Shown in pieces: positions 1-7,948 of a stretch of 64,000 nucleotides of DNA. Numbering within the stretch: position 1 is the stretch's first letter; every line of letters begins with the position of its first letter. A program made the translations under genes and the position numbers. Source of the stretch: Pullulanibacillus pueri (GTDB lineage Bacteria > Bacillota > Bacilli > Bacillales > Sporolactobacillaceae); the NCBI RefSeq assembly GCF_014639255.1, contig NZ_BMFV01000014.1:1-64000 (forward strand). Reading direction: 5' to 3'. Below the pieces are notes generated by a model, which saw only the letters and a list, made by a program, of their open reading frames with translations, ran no database searches and was not told the origin of the DNA.

Positions 1-24
1 TTAAATCCTTTTTATTATTTCCAC

Positions 25-48
25 TGTCTACTTGACAGGGGGCACTTC
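25..48. mobile_element. possible end of an IS3-family element (remnant)
   Basis: The string TGTCTACTTGACAGGGGG at 25-42, continuing GCACTT, resembles the terminal inverted repeat of IS3-family insertion sequences. The adjoining 110 bases up to ricA hold no open frame that I recognise as a transposase, so at most this is a solo end or an eroded remnant. In B. subtilis the gene after ricA is cotE, and no cotE start is visible here. Recognition is from memory of the family, not a search. Confidence 0.3.
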
Positions 49-158
49 ATTTTTAGGTCGTCTTTTTAATAAAGCTAATGAGTTATTCCAGAAAATCGTA
101 AGATTTTCAGTGCCCTCGCAATTATCCTGTAGGTTTTAACTCTAACTATGATAGCACA

Positions 159-593
159 TTACCCGCATTGGTCTTCGCCTTCATGGGCTTTTAATGCTGA
201 TCCGGTTTCTCCTTTAAGAAGGTCACCGCCGGTCGCTTTAATAATTTCATCGCTCACACGGTTAGAGATTGTGATCGAAATGTATTGAAGCAAATCGTTT
301 ACATCAGTTTGTGATTGTTTAAATTCTTGAACGACAGGGATTTCATCAAGTTCCTTCATCAGTTCATCAATTTTTTGCTCGTTTCGCTTATACGCTTCGT
401 GCTTTTGAAAATGTTGTAGGTTCACAGATTCCTTTTGAAGCAACTTAATTCTCTTGATGATCTGTTGCACCTTTTCATTTTGGTTAATGGCTTCCTCAGC
501 GCGTTTGAAAAAATCAACTTCTTCTGTTTCAGCTAACATCAATGCCAGTTCATGGGTTCTTTTCATAATTTCATCTCTTGTAAATTTACTCAT
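159..593 (-). CDS. ricA: RicA (YmcA) family regulator of biofilm, competence and sporulation
   Basis: A 144-residue, mostly helical and charged protein that matches the YmcA/RicA (Com_YlbF-like) family along its whole length. In B. subtilis RicA forms a complex with RicF (YlbF) and RicT (YaaT) that carries [4Fe-4S] clusters and affects the Spo0A phosphorelay and RNase Y-dependent mRNA processing; the partners are not in this window. The start overlaps the miaB stop by four bases (ATGA), with a GGAGG ribosome site inside the end of miaB, so it is translationally coupled to miaB as in other Bacillales. The family assignment is firm; the functional description is carried over from B. subtilis. 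Confidence 0.9.
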   Translation of the reverse strand: MSKFTRDEIMKRTHELALMLAETEEVDFFKRAEEAINQNEKVQQIIKRIKLLQKESVNLQHFQKHEAYKRNEQKIDELMKELDEIPVVQEFKQSQTDVNDLLQYISITISNRVSDEIIKATGGDLLKGETGSALKAHEGEDQCG

Positions 594-2158
594 TGAACCA
601 TAGCCTCCACTTCTTTCAAAAGCTCACCATCAAGCGACCATGTTTTGGCCCCTGTAATTCTGACTTGAACAAGCTTACCAATCAGTGATTTTGGTCCTTT
701 AAAATTGACAACCTTATTTGTTCTCGTATGCCCTGAAAGGACTTCGTCGTTTTTCTTACTAACGCCTTCGACAAGGACGTCAACAACCTCATCTAACATT
801 TTTTGGTTGCTTTCCGCCATGAAGTGATTAACAACTGTATTTAAGCGTTGGAGTCGCTCTTTCTTCACATCCATGGAAACATTATCTTCCATACGTGCAG
901 CCGGTGTTCCTGGCCGTGGTGAATAGATAAAGGTATAAGCCCCATCAAACTCGCATTCTTCTACGAGTGACAGTGTTTCTTGGAACTGTTCCTCTGTCTC
1001 ATTTGGATAACCTACGATAATGTCGGTTGTAAATGACGCATGTGGAATCGCCTTTTTCAACTTATGGAAGAGTTCAAGATAAGATTCACGGGTATAGTTA
1101 CGCCCCATAATTTTAAGAATCGCATTATTCCCTGATTGGACCGGCAAATGAATATGCTCAACGAGGTTGCCCCCTTTAGCGAGCACTTCAATTAAATCAT
1201 CGGTAAAGTCCCATGGGTGGCTGGTTGTAAAACGGACACGCGGAATATCAATTTTACGAATCTCATCCATTAAGTGACTGAGACGATAAGGGTTCCCCTC
1301 TAAATCTTTACCGTAAGCGTTCACGTTTTGACCGAGCAAAGTAATTTCTTTATAGCCACGTCTAGCAAGGTCTCGCACTTCATGGATGACTTCAGCTGGC
1401 TGACGACTACGTTCTTTCCCGCGAGTATAAGGCACGATACAATACGTGCAAAACTTATCACACCCATACATGATATTTACCCATGCACGAATGTTCCCTT
1501 TTCTAGCTTTCGGAAGGTTTTCAATAACATCGCCTTCTTTTGACCAGACCTCCATGACCATTTCCTTACTGAACATCGCTTCTTTAAGTAATTGCGGCAA
1601 ACGATGGATGTTATGTGTTCCGAAAATCAGATCCACATGTTGATGCTTTTGGAGAATACGATTGACGACAGCTTCCTCCTGAGCCATACACCCACAAACC
1701 CCAACAATGAGATCGGGTTTTTCTTGCTTGAGAGGTTTCAAATGTCCGATCTCACCAAATACTTTGTTTTCAGCGTTCTCTCTGATCGCACAAGTATTCA
1801 GAAGGATGACATCGGCCTCTTCTTCATGTTCAGTCGCTTCATAGCCGAGTTCCTCAAAGATCCCAGCCATCACCTCTGTATCATGTTCATTCATTTGGCA
1901 GCCATAAGTTCTAATTAAAAATTTCCGTCCCGCACCAATGTTTTGAATATCTTCTGGAATGCCAAAATCATCAACATATTGGGTGGTATTTTTCCGACGT
2001 CTCCGTGCCTCCTTAAGATTAGGAGGCATATAGGTTTGCTCAAAGTACTTCGCAAAGTCGGCAGACGTTTTCTTTTTTAGACGTTCAAGATTTTTATCGG
2101 ATTTTAAGTCCGTCGGCTCTACCGCCTGATTGTGAATATTTCTATGTTTCTCGTCCAT
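590..2158 (-). CDS. miaB: MiaB, tRNA-2-methylthio-N6-dimethylallyladenosine synthase
   Basis: A radical-SAM methylthiotransferase that adds the 2-methylthio group to isopentenyladenosine-37 of tRNAs reading UNN codons. An N-terminal extension of about 75 residues precedes the UPF0004 domain with its three cluster cysteines ([19 protein letters not shown]). The radical-SAM domain has the CxxxCxxC motif in [10 protein letters not shown], followed by a C-terminal TRAM domain. At 522 residues it is close to the Bacillus protein. The ATG has an AAAGGAG site just upstream. A promoter-like TTGTTT-N17-TATACT lies about 80 bases upstream, so miaB-ricA is probably its own unit rather than co-transcribed with selB. 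Confidence 0.96.
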   Translation of the reverse strand: MDEKHRNIHNQAVEPTDLKSDKNLERLKKKTSADFAKYFEQTYMPPNLKEARRRRKNTTQYVDDFGIPEDIQNIGAGRKFLIRTYGCQMNEHDTEVMAGIFEELGYEATEHEEEADVILLNTCAIRENAENKVFGEIGHLKPLKQEKPDLIVGVCGCMAQEEAVVNRILQKHQHVDLIFGTHNIHRLPQLLKEAMFSKEMVMEVWSKEGDVIENLPKARKGNIRAWVNIMYGCDKFCTYCIVPYTRGKERSRQPAEVIHEVRDLARRGYKEITLLGQNVNAYGKDLEGNPYRLSHLMDEIRKIDIPRVRFTTSHPWDFTDDLIEVLAKGGNLVEHIHLPVQSGNNAILKIMGRNYTRESYLELFHKLKKAIPHASFTTDIIVGYPNETEEQFQETLSLVEECEFDGAYTFIYSPRPGTPAARMEDNVSMDVKKERLQRLNTVVNHFMAESNQKMLDEVVDVLVEGVSKKNDEVLSGHTRTNKVVNFKGPKSLIGKLVQVRITGAKTWSLDGELLKEVEAMVQ

Positions 2159-2236
2159 AATCGAACTCCTTTCTATAAAATGAGGGAAATTATGCCCTCA
2201 AGCTTTAACTCTTCTGACATAGTTGTACATTATTAC

Positions 2237-2265
2237 AGTATAAAGCCTATTCATCATTTAAACAA
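2237..2265 (-). promoter_or_regulatory. likely sigma-A promoter of miaB-ricA
   Basis: Read on the minus strand, TTGTTT and TATACT are separated by exactly 17 bases. The predicted start lies about 70 bases before the miaB ATG, and a GAGGG/CCCTC hairpin sits in the leader. Only two or three bases deviate from consensus. Confidence 0.5.
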
Positions 2266-2326
2266 CAATTTGGCAGAGGTATAGAGTCTAAATATGGGGA
2301 TATAGACCCTCTCTTTTATTTCAAAT

Positions 2327-4225
2327 CTAGTCGTCCTTCCATTGTCTTTTTCCATCGTCTCGCACGGTCAACCCTTGTAGATCGAGTAATTCTAAAAAAG
2401 GAATTAAATATTTTCTAGAAACACCCAGCGCTTCTTTTGCTTCTTTTAATACAAAGTTTTTAGCCGTTTGGGTTTTTAATGTTTTTAAAGCCTTCTCGTA
2501 AGCATCAGCATGAATCAACAAGTGTTCCGATATCCAATAGGCTTGTCCGGTATTGGTAAGGTACAAGGCTAGCTCTTCTTGATCAGTTTCTGAGAGTTTA
2601 TTTGCCTGAGCATAATGCTCCCAATCTTCTACTTGCAGACCATCTTTTTGTAGAGTTGTAATAACACGTTGCATGTTTACTTGGTTTTTTTCAGGAAGAT
2701 GGGGACGAAAATCTGCTAAGGCTAAAACATCATCCTGTTTTCGGACCCTTTTCTCAGCGATTAAGGCCTTTAAGCCCGCTTCGATTAATCCCTTTGGCGT
2801 ATGACCTCTTATCGTTGTAACCAGTTCCGCTCTTTTCATTCCTACCTTCATAGGATTAACGTTATGATAATTCCGAAGTTCGTCGATGAGCTTTGCTTTC
2901 AAAGTTACGAAAATCGTGTTCAAACAGTATTCGTTCTGAAAGAGCCTTAATATCGTCTCTTCTTTTACCCCTGTTGCAATCACTTGTTGAACTTCCTGTT
3001 CTGTTAAACCCGTCTGTTGAACTAAAGCAGCTAGCGTTGATGCTTTTGATTCTCTCAAAACTTCTTCTACAAGAAATTCTGGTGTGCCTGCTTTTAATTG
3101 TTGCAACCTCTCAATGGTTGCTGCACCAAAACGATATTTCTCGCCTTGAGGTTGTATAACCCAGCCGCCACCCACTGTCTCAGCAGGTGAAGGACGCCGT
3201 AAAATGAAACGATCGCCTCGTCGGACGACAACGTCCTCCGTTAAACGAAGCTGACAGAGCACTTCTGCAGCCTCATCCTTTACCTCCTTGCGATCAAAAA
3301 ACACAATGGTTCCCATCACCTCAGCAGTTCCGATATGCACTTTGACCTGTCCACGTTGCTTGAGAGGAGATGAAAGAGATGCCAAAAATTGCACAGTAAC
3401 ATCAAGTGTCTTACTGACAGAAAAGAACTCTGAGTTGACCAGCACATCTCCACGTTTTATCTCACGAGTTTCAATATCTGTAAGATTAACGGCCGTTCTC
3501 TGGCCAGCTTTTGCCGTCTCTCTAGACTGATGATGGACTTGAATCTGTCGAGCCCGAACGGTTTTATTCAAAGGCAAGACGGTTAATGTCTCACCCTTTT
3601 GAACAATGCCATCATAAATGGTCCCTCTAACGACAGTCCCATGCCCGTGAATCGTTAATACTTGATCAATGGGCAACCGGAATGCTGTATGAGATTGACG
3701 ACGTTCCACTTGCTTTAATTGTTGGCGGAGGATATTCTTAAGATTTTCTATACCCTGTCCTGATAGACTGTCAACATAAACCATAGGCGCCTTTGAAAAA
3801 ACAGTATCCTTTAGCGTCTCTTTTATATCCTCCGTTACGAGTTCAATGAGGGCTTCATCAGAACGATCTATTTTAGTCACAACAACAACGGCATGATGAA
3901 TACCTAAAAATTTCAGTATCTCAATGTGCTCCCTTGTTTGCGGCATGACCCCTTCATCCGCAGCCAGCACGATCATAACAAGGTCAATTCCCGCAACCCC
4001 AGCGATCATTTGCCGAATAAACCGTTCATGCCCTGGCACATCAACGATGGAGACCTGCACGTCCTCCCCGATATTGAAAGGGGCATACCCCAACTCTATG
4101 GAGATCCCTCTTTCTTTTTCGGCCTGTAATCGGTCCGTATCTATCCCTGTTAATGCTTTGGTCAATGCTGTTTTCCCATGATCAATATGCCCTGCCATAC
4201 CAAGGGTATAATACCTCTCATCCAA
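2327..4225 (-). CDS. selB: SelB, selenocysteine-specific translation elongation factor
   Basis: A GTPase that carries Sec-tRNA-Sec to UGA codons marked by a SECIS hairpin. The N-terminal EF-Tu-like domain shows [10 protein letters not shown] (P-loop), RGISIELGY (switch I), DVPGHERF and TKID. Two beta-barrel domains follow, then the winged-helix C-terminal region that binds the SECIS. An upstream ATG exists at 4246, but the ribosome site GCAGGTGG fits a TTG at 4225 with a 6-base gap, so I place the start there (632 residues, normal for SelB). selC and a UGA-containing selD lie just upstream on the other strand, so the factor has both its tRNA and a substrate here. No selA is adjacent, which is unusual. 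Confidence 0.95.
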   Translation of the reverse strand: MDERYYTLGMAGHIDHGKTALTKALTGIDTDRLQAEKERGISIELGYAPFNIGEDVQVSIVDVPGHERFIRQMIAGVAGIDLVMIVLAADEGVMPQTREHIEILKFLGIHHAVVVVTKIDRSDEALIELVTEDIKETLKDTVFSKAPMVYVDSLSGQGIENLKNILRQQLKQVERRQSHTAFRLPIDQVLTIHGHGTVVRGTIYDGIVQKGETLTVLPLNKTVRARQIQVHHQSRETAKAGQRTAVNLTDIETREIKRGDVLVNSEFFSVSKTLDVTVQFLASLSSPLKQRGQVKVHIGTAEVMGTIVFFDRKEVKDEAAEVLCQLRLTEDVVVRRGDRFILRRPSPAETVGGGWVIQPQGEKYRFGAATIERLQQLKAGTPEFLVEEVLRESKASTLAALVQQTGLTEQEVQQVIATGVKEETILRLFQNEYCLNTIFVTLKAKLIDELRNYHNVNPMKVGMKRAELVTTIRGHTPKGLIEAGLKALIAEKRVRKQDDVLALADFRPHLPEKNQVNMQRVITTLQKDGLQVEDWEHYAQANKLSETDQEELALYLTNTGQAYWISEHLLIHADAYEKALKTLKTQTAKNFVLKEAKEALGVSRKYLIPFLELLDLQGLTVRDDGKRQWKDD

Positions 4226-4359
4226 TTCCATCCACCTGCTTCTCATGATGATCTCTTCATTCTACTTTAATGAGTCCTTCATATCTATTCAAGTGAAAAT
4301 GATTATATATTTGGTTCAAAATAAACAGATGAATAATACCTCAGGTGCCTCTGAGCTTT

Positions 4360-4554
4360 TTACGTGAGCAAAGCTGACTCTGGCGAAGAGGGAGCGCCCT
4401 CTTTAAGATCATTTGAAGCAATATAGACAGCAATAGAGGATCCAAGTAAGAAAAAGAGTACACCAATTAAATAGCAAATCGTTTGCGCATAAGTTAACAG
4501 CTTAGTATGCCACTCTTCTTCATCTTTGTCTTTCGTTATTCCTGGTTTTACCAA
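4360..4554 (-). CDS. small single-pass membrane protein, unknown function
   Basis: A 64-residue product with a charged N-terminus (KDKDEEEWHTK), one hydrophobic helix at about residues 24-47 (TICYLIGVLFFLLGSSIAVY) and a short polar tail. It starts at a TTG with a strong AGGGGGG ribosome site 7 bases away, which makes it a believable gene. I do not recognise a family. It lies 130 bases upstream of selB in the same direction and could share its transcript, but nothing in the sequence ties it to selenium metabolism. Confidence 0.6.
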   Translation of the reverse strand: MVKPGITKDKDEEEWHTKLLTYAQTICYLIGVLFFLLGSSIAVYIASNDLKEGAPSSPESALLT

Positions 4555-4806
4555 CGCAAGCCCCCCTAAAATTTAAATTTCTCTACTATGAGTATTTAAT
4601 ATGTAATAACTGCAAGGTTGCTTGTATAAGTACCTAATTTCTTTAAAATATCTCTATCTGACTATAAAAAATTCCCAACACAGGTTTCCTATTCATCTAT
4701 AAACCATGTATTCCCTTTTAATTATTCTACTAGCGATATAGCAGTCAGTCTTGTATAATCTAATTTTGGTACAACTTCTTAAGTTATATATTTAAAAAAC
4801 ATTCTT

Positions 4807-4903
4807 GGGGCTAGTTGCAATGCTGGTGCTTGCCTGAGTCTTCAAAACTTTTTGAGAGGCGCGTGTCGTCTCTGGTCGGTTCGATTCCGATCTAGTCCCG
4901 CCA
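4807..4903 (+). tRNA. selC: tRNA-Sec(UCA)
   Basis: A 97-nt gene that folds as a bacterial selenocysteine tRNA. The acceptor stem is 8 bp (4807-4814 with 4892-4899, one G-U), followed by discriminator G4900 and an encoded CCA. The T stem is 5 bp (4875-4879/4887-4891) around TTCGATT. The 8+5 arrangement is the hallmark of bacterial tRNA-Sec. The anticodon loop CTTCAAA gives UCA at 4842-4844. The extra arm has a 6-bp stem (4855-4860/4868-4873) and a 7-base loop. The D arm ends in a tight TGGT loop and needs one bulged base for a 6-bp stem. The anticodon stem is weak (4 bp including a G-U). Confidence 0.93.
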
Positions 4904-4912
4904 TACATCATA

Positions 4913-4945
4913 CACTGGATCGTTTTTCTTGATGAGCATACCAGT
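4913..4945 (+). terminator. possible weak terminator after selC
   Basis: CACTGG and CCAGTG form a 6-bp stem with a loop of about 20 bases, followed by GATTTTT. The stem is short and the loop large, so selC-selD read-through is equally possible. Confidence 0.3.
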
Positions 4946-4956
4946 GGATTTTTCGA

Positions 4957-4985
4957 TTGAATTGTAGGCAAAATGAAAGTATCAA
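4957..4985 (+). promoter_or_regulatory. candidate promoter of selD
   Basis: TTGAAT and TATCAA with a 17-base spacer, followed by a leader of about 30 bases before the selD ATG. The -10 box is only a moderate match. Confidence 0.4.
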
Positions 4986-5021
4986 GTCATATAACCAGAC
5001 TTGGTAAAGGAGCGTGAGACC

Positions 5022-6068
5022 ATGAAGGACTTGAAACTTACACATTATAGTTCAAAAGGTGGCTGAGGCTGCAAGATTGGTCCTGAGGACCTGACGCAAG
5101 TTTTGCGTCACTTACCACAACCTGAAATAAAAGATCCGAATCTACTCGTAGGACTTGATACAGCTGATGATGCTGGCATCTATAAATTAACTGACGACCT
5201 TGCAATGATCCAGACGATTGACTTTTTTACCCCTATTGTCAATGATCCTTATATGTTCGGGCAAATTGCGGCGGCCAATGCTCTGAGCGACGTTTATGCC
5301 ATGGGCGGAAAACCCAAAACAGTCTTAAATGTCGTTGCCTTTCCTATTGCAACACTGGGTGCAGATGTATTAGCAGAAATCTTAAAAGGTGCCGCAGAGA
5401 AAGTTGAGGAGGCGGGGGCGATTACGGTTGGTGGCCACTCCATAGATGATAGTGAACCCAAATTCGGTCTATCAGTAACTGGTCTTGTCCACCCTGAACA
5501 TTATTATAAAAATGTCGGGGCTTTACCAGGTGATGTCCTTGTCATCACTAAGCCTATTGGTGTGGGGATTCAAACGTCTGCTTTAAAGAGAGATTTGCTC
5601 ACAGAAGCGCAGATTGAAAAGGTTTCACATACCATGGCCCAGCTTAATAAAAAGGCTGCCGAAGCTCTCACGTCCTTTCATCCCCATGCAGTTACCGATA
5701 TTACCGGCTTCGGATTACTCGGGCATGCATACGAAATGGCATCAGGGAGCAATATAAGTATCACAATTCATGCCGAACAAGTCCCAATTTTGCCTGGCAC
5801 TCGAGGTCTTGCAGAGAAAAATGTTATTCCTGGTGGGTCAAAGAGCAATTATCGTTGGATTAAAGAAGCTGTCTCTTATGATGTTGGAATTGATGAGCTT
5901 CAGCGCTTTATTTTATGCGATGCTGTCACCTCTGGCGGCCTATTGATCAGTCTACCTAAGGAGGAAGCTGAAGATTATGTGTCCCTCCTTCATGATCAAG
6001 GGATAGGAGACGCTGCCATCATCGGTGAAGTAGGTCCCAAAGCGAGCCATGACCTCTTTGTCAAATAG
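5022..6068 (+). CDS. selD: SelD, selenide water dikinase (selenoprotein; UGA-15 = Sec)
   Basis: The enzyme makes selenophosphate from selenide and ATP for Sec-tRNA synthesis. The reading frame starts at ATG 5022, with AAAGGAG 9 bases upstream, and reads through an in-frame TGA at 5064-5066. This is codon 15 in the context GG-U-GCK, exactly where SelD has its catalytic Cys or Sec. A conventional call would stop there or start at about 5103 and lose the active site. The rest is a standard AIRS-type kinase: LVGLDTADDAG metal/ATP loop, QTIDFFTPIV, NALSDVYAMGGKP, GGHSIDD and DITGFGLLGH. The total of 348 residues is the family's normal length. Two hairpins follow the UGA, and selB and selC are adjacent. 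Sec insertion is inferred from this context, with high confidence. Confidence 0.96.
5064..5110 (+). promoter_or_regulatory. Sec UGA codon and bacterial SECIS-type hairpins
   Basis: The UGA is at 5064-5066. Twelve bases later a perfect 5-bp hairpin (5079-5083/5087-5091) has the loop TGA. Directly after it comes a perfect 8-bp hairpin (5092-5099/5103-5110) with loop GTT. Both apical loops have a G in the first two positions and lie 17 and 33 bases from the UGA, inside the spacing range described for bacterial SECIS elements. Which one SelB binds cannot be told by eye. Confidence 0.75.
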
Positions 6069-6074
6069 TGATAA

Positions 6075-6115
6075 AAAAAGAGGCCGTACGATGTGACGTG
6101 CCTCTTTTTGTTTTT
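6075..6115 (+). terminator. intrinsic terminator of selD
   Basis: AAAAAGAGGC and GCCTCTTTTT pair around a 15-base loop directly after the selD stop codon. The A/T tracts on both sides could make it work in both directions. Confidence 0.85.
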
Positions 6116-6143
6116 CCTAAACACGTTTTTGTTGTGAAGACCT

Positions 6144-6172
6144 TTGATTTTTCGTGATAGGAATATTATAAT
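6144..6172 (+). promoter_or_regulatory. promoter of the antisense antitoxin RNA
   Basis: TTGATT, a 17-base spacer and a perfect TATAAT, pointing toward the terminator at 6263-6312, with no coding frame between them. This is the layout expected for a small RNA gene of about 135 nt. Confidence 0.7.
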
Positions 6173-6178
6173 GAAAAA

Positions 6179-6315
6179 AGGAAATAAAAAGAATAAAGAA
6201 CGTTGATGCGGTAACATCAACGTTCTCTCCAGCTACTCCGCAGGAAGTGCGGTGGCGTTTGGAAAAAAGTAACCCCTTTTCCCTACTGGCCGGCAGGGTG
6301 GGTTACTTTTTTATT
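6179..6315 (+). ncRNA. putative RNA antitoxin of the Hol-Tox toxin
   Basis: The predicted transcript starts about 7 bases after the TATAAT at 6167-6172 and ends in the U-tract at about 6307-6315. It contains an 11-bp hairpin (6198-6208/6215-6225) near its 5' end and the strong terminator hairpin at its 3' end. Its last 50 bases or so are complementary to the 3' end of the toxin mRNA, the arrangement known from txpA/RatA and bsrG/SR4 in B. subtilis. The coordinates are inferred from promoter and terminator signals. The 6198-6225 hairpin also has a U-rich tail on the minus strand and may act as a second stop for the toxin message. Confidence 0.6.
6263..6312. terminator. bidirectional terminator shared by toxin and antitoxin
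   Basis: AAAAAAGTAACCC pairs with GGGTTACTTTTTT, with CCCT and AGGG pairs inside. On the minus strand the stem begins inside the last codons of the toxin gene. On the plus strand it is followed by TTTTTTATTTC. Both transcripts of the pair should end here, which creates the 3' overlap. Confidence 0.8.
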
Positions 6316-6383
6316 TCTTTCATAACCATAACGATAAGTGAGGCAAAACTGATCATTAACACCAGTGCTTCATATACCGTCAT
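6303..6383 (-). CDS. Hol-Tox (TxpA/BsrG-like) type I toxin, 26 aa
   Basis: This frame of 27 codons is too short for ordinary gene calling. It begins MTVYEALVLM and ends KEIKK, with a hydrophobic helix in between. The opening M-T/S-V-Y/F-E-A/S-L-M/V-x-M is the signature of the 'putative holin-like toxin' family that includes TxpA, BsrG and BsrE, small membrane toxins of Bacillus. The ribosome site (AGGGGGTG, 8-base gap) is strong. An extended -10 promoter (TGCTATAAT) lies about 90 bases upstream, and the stop codon is inside a bidirectional terminator shared with the opposing small RNA. Such toxins are kept silent by antisense RNA pairing. The family call is firm; toxicity is inferred. Confidence 0.85.
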   Translation of the reverse strand: MTVYEALVLMISFASLIVMVMKEIKK

Positions 6384-6473
6384 TCGGCAACACCCCCTTC
6401 CCCGTTATAACATAGCCATAGACGAGAAAATAATGGGTGCCACCGCCCACCCTGCTTATGTAGCTGTATGAGT

Positions 6474-6482
6474 ATTATAGCA
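6474..6482 (-). promoter_or_regulatory. extended -10 promoter of the Hol-Tox toxin
   Basis: On the minus strand the sequence reads TGCTATAAT, a perfect extended -10. No good -35 box is visible 17 bases upstream, which extended -10 promoters tolerate. The predicted leader is about 85 nt and contains G-rich stretches able to pair with the ribosome site region. Confidence 0.6.
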
Positions 6483-6527
6483 AAACAAGAACATATATTC
6501 TATATGCTAAATTTACTATTTTTAAGT

Positions 6528-7340
6528 CTAGCTCTGAGAGATTTGGTGACCATAGAAAATCTCATCCATCTCCGTTTGCAACCTTTGAGTAATTGTCTCC
6601 TGCTCTTCTTGACTCAGTTTCTCTTTCGTATAACCAAATAGATAATTATTTAAATCAAATTCTTTTAGCTTACATTTTGTATGAAAGAGATTATTTTGAC
6701 TCATATTGATGTCTATCATTTCATATTGAACTTTGACTTCATCCGGAATGTAATTTTGAATGGAGCTCATATCGTGATCAATGAATAACTTATTTCCATC
6801 AATATCTCGTGTAAATCCTCTAACACGGTAATCAATTGTCATAATATCGGTATCAAAAGAATGAATTAAAAAGTTTAGGGCCTTAAGAGGCGAAATTTCA
6901 CCACATGTTGACACATCAATATCGGCCCGGAACGTGCTGATCCCTTCGTGCGGATGATATTCCGGATAAGTATGGACGGTAATATGACTTTTATCAAGCT
7001 GCATAACCACCGAATCCGGAAGCGGTCCGGGCGATTCATCAAAATGCTCTGTTGGCACTTCCACAATAGGTCCTTCAGAAATTAAATAAGTCACACTCGC
7101 GCCTTGTGGAACATAATCTTGCTTCGCCACATTTAAAACATGGGCGCCAATGATATCAGAGACCGATTGTAAAATAGCCGCCAGACGCTCAGCATTATAC
7201 TGCTCATCGATATATTCTATATAAGCTTCCCGTTCTTTCTTTGTCCTTGTGTAACAAATATCGTACATATTAAAACTCAAAGTCTTAGTTAAATTATTAA
7301 ATTCATGCAGTTGGATGCGTTTTTCATGTGATAGCTTCAT
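6528..7340 (-). CDS. speD: SpeD, S-adenosylmethionine decarboxylase proenzyme (E. coli type)
   Basis: A pyruvoyl enzyme that decarboxylates S-adenosylmethionine to supply the aminopropyl group for spermidine. The 270 residues match the long, class 1A E. coli-type enzyme from end to end (KLHGFNNLTK-like start [13 protein letters not shown], then [39 protein letters not shown]). Self-cleavage should occur at Lys117-Ser118 within QLDKSHI, making Ser118 the pyruvoyl group. B. subtilis has only the short (about 126-residue) form, so this version is unusual for a bacillus. No speE lies nearby. It has its own GGGGGAAAG ribosome site and a clear gap on both sides, so it is probably transcribed alone. 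Confidence 0.95.
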   Translation of the reverse strand: MKLSHEKRIQLHEFNNLTKTLSFNMYDICYTRTKKEREAYIEYIDEQYNAERLAAILQSVSDIIGAHVLNVAKQDYVPQGASVTYLISEGPIVEVPTEHFDESPGPLPDSVVMQLDKSHITVHTYPEYHPHEGISTFRADIDVSTCGEISPLKALNFLIHSFDTDIMTIDYRVRGFTRDIDGNKLFIDHDMSSIQNYIPDEVKVQYEMIDINMSQNNLFHTKCKLKEFDLNNYLFGYTKEKLSQEEQETITQRLQTEMDEIFYGHQISQS

Positions 7341-7420
7341 GACTTTCCCCCACTTTTTTCATTTTCTTCTCGTTTCCGATTCAAAACAGATTTAGCCTTA
7401 GTTTACCCACCCTTTCCAAT

Positions 7421-7452
7421 AAAAAAACCGCCTATATAAAAATACAAGCGGA
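7421..7452 (-). terminator. weak intrinsic terminator after the ASCH gene
   Basis: On the minus strand CCGC and GCGG flank an A/T-rich loop of 16 bases and are followed by seven T residues. Confidence 0.5.
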
Positions 7453-7465
7453 CGATTTCTCGTCT

Positions 7466-7948
7466 TTACTTATAAACGACCTTAAACGTTTCACAAACCA
7501 CTAATACATCCTCTGAAAAAGTGTGTTTAAGGTCAGCCAATTCCTCTGAAAAAAAGCGGATATGAACGTCTCGCCAATAGTTTAAAGTTCGATCTCCTTC
7601 GCCTTCCTTTGCGGCAAATTCAGCATTTACCTCTTTAAATGGAAGGATGTCCACCCTTAAGGTCTCTATTACCGCCTGCGCTCTTCCCTCCCAATCAGTA
7701 ATGATATTAAACTCACCGACTTGTGGAAGTGCTTCATTTTCTAGTTCATATAAAAGATGTAAAGAAGAAGTAGCCGTTTTTATCCCTCTTTTAACGAGTT
7801 CAGCAAGAGTATTCGCATCCCCTTCATTATTGCAAAAATGCCAAGCGTTGTAGTTTTTTATTTCAGAGCAATCTCCTAATGTCTCTCTATAATTTTGCCA
7901 CATCATTTCGACCGATGGATGTTCCATATGTATCGTTTCCCCCATCAT
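7466..7948 (-). CDS. ASCH-domain protein
   Basis: A protein of about 155-160 residues with features of the ASCH fold, a beta-barrel RNA-binding domain related to PUA. The family core GIKTATSSLHLLYE is present (typically G-K-K-T-A-T-xS/C), followed by LPQVGEFNIITDW and the C-terminal region WRDVHIRFFSEEL. Family members are thought to bind RNA or nucleotides, and at least one has amidohydrolase activity on N4-acetylcytidine; the role here is unknown. The start is uncertain: an ATG pair at 7948 has no ribosome site, while ATG 7927 has GGGGG 11 bases upstream. Confidence 0.8.
   Translation of the reverse strand: MMGETIHMEHPSVEMMWQNYRETLGDCSEIKNYNAWHFCNNEGDANTLAELVKRGIKTATSSLHLLYELENEALPQVGEFNIITDWEGRAQAVIETLRVDILPFKEVNAEFAAKEGEGDRTLNYWRDVHIRFFSEELADLKHTFSEDVLVVCETFKVVYK

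Noticed and set aside
5103-6068. SelD starting at TTG 5103
   Set aside because: It would lack the ATP-binding N-terminus and the active-site residue; the frame continues upstream through the Sec UGA to a good ATG.
6247-6471. Plus-strand frame of 74 codons opposite the Hol-Tox toxin
   Set aside because: It is antisense to the toxin gene and crosses the terminator hairpin; the minus-strand toxin with its ribosome site explains the region better.
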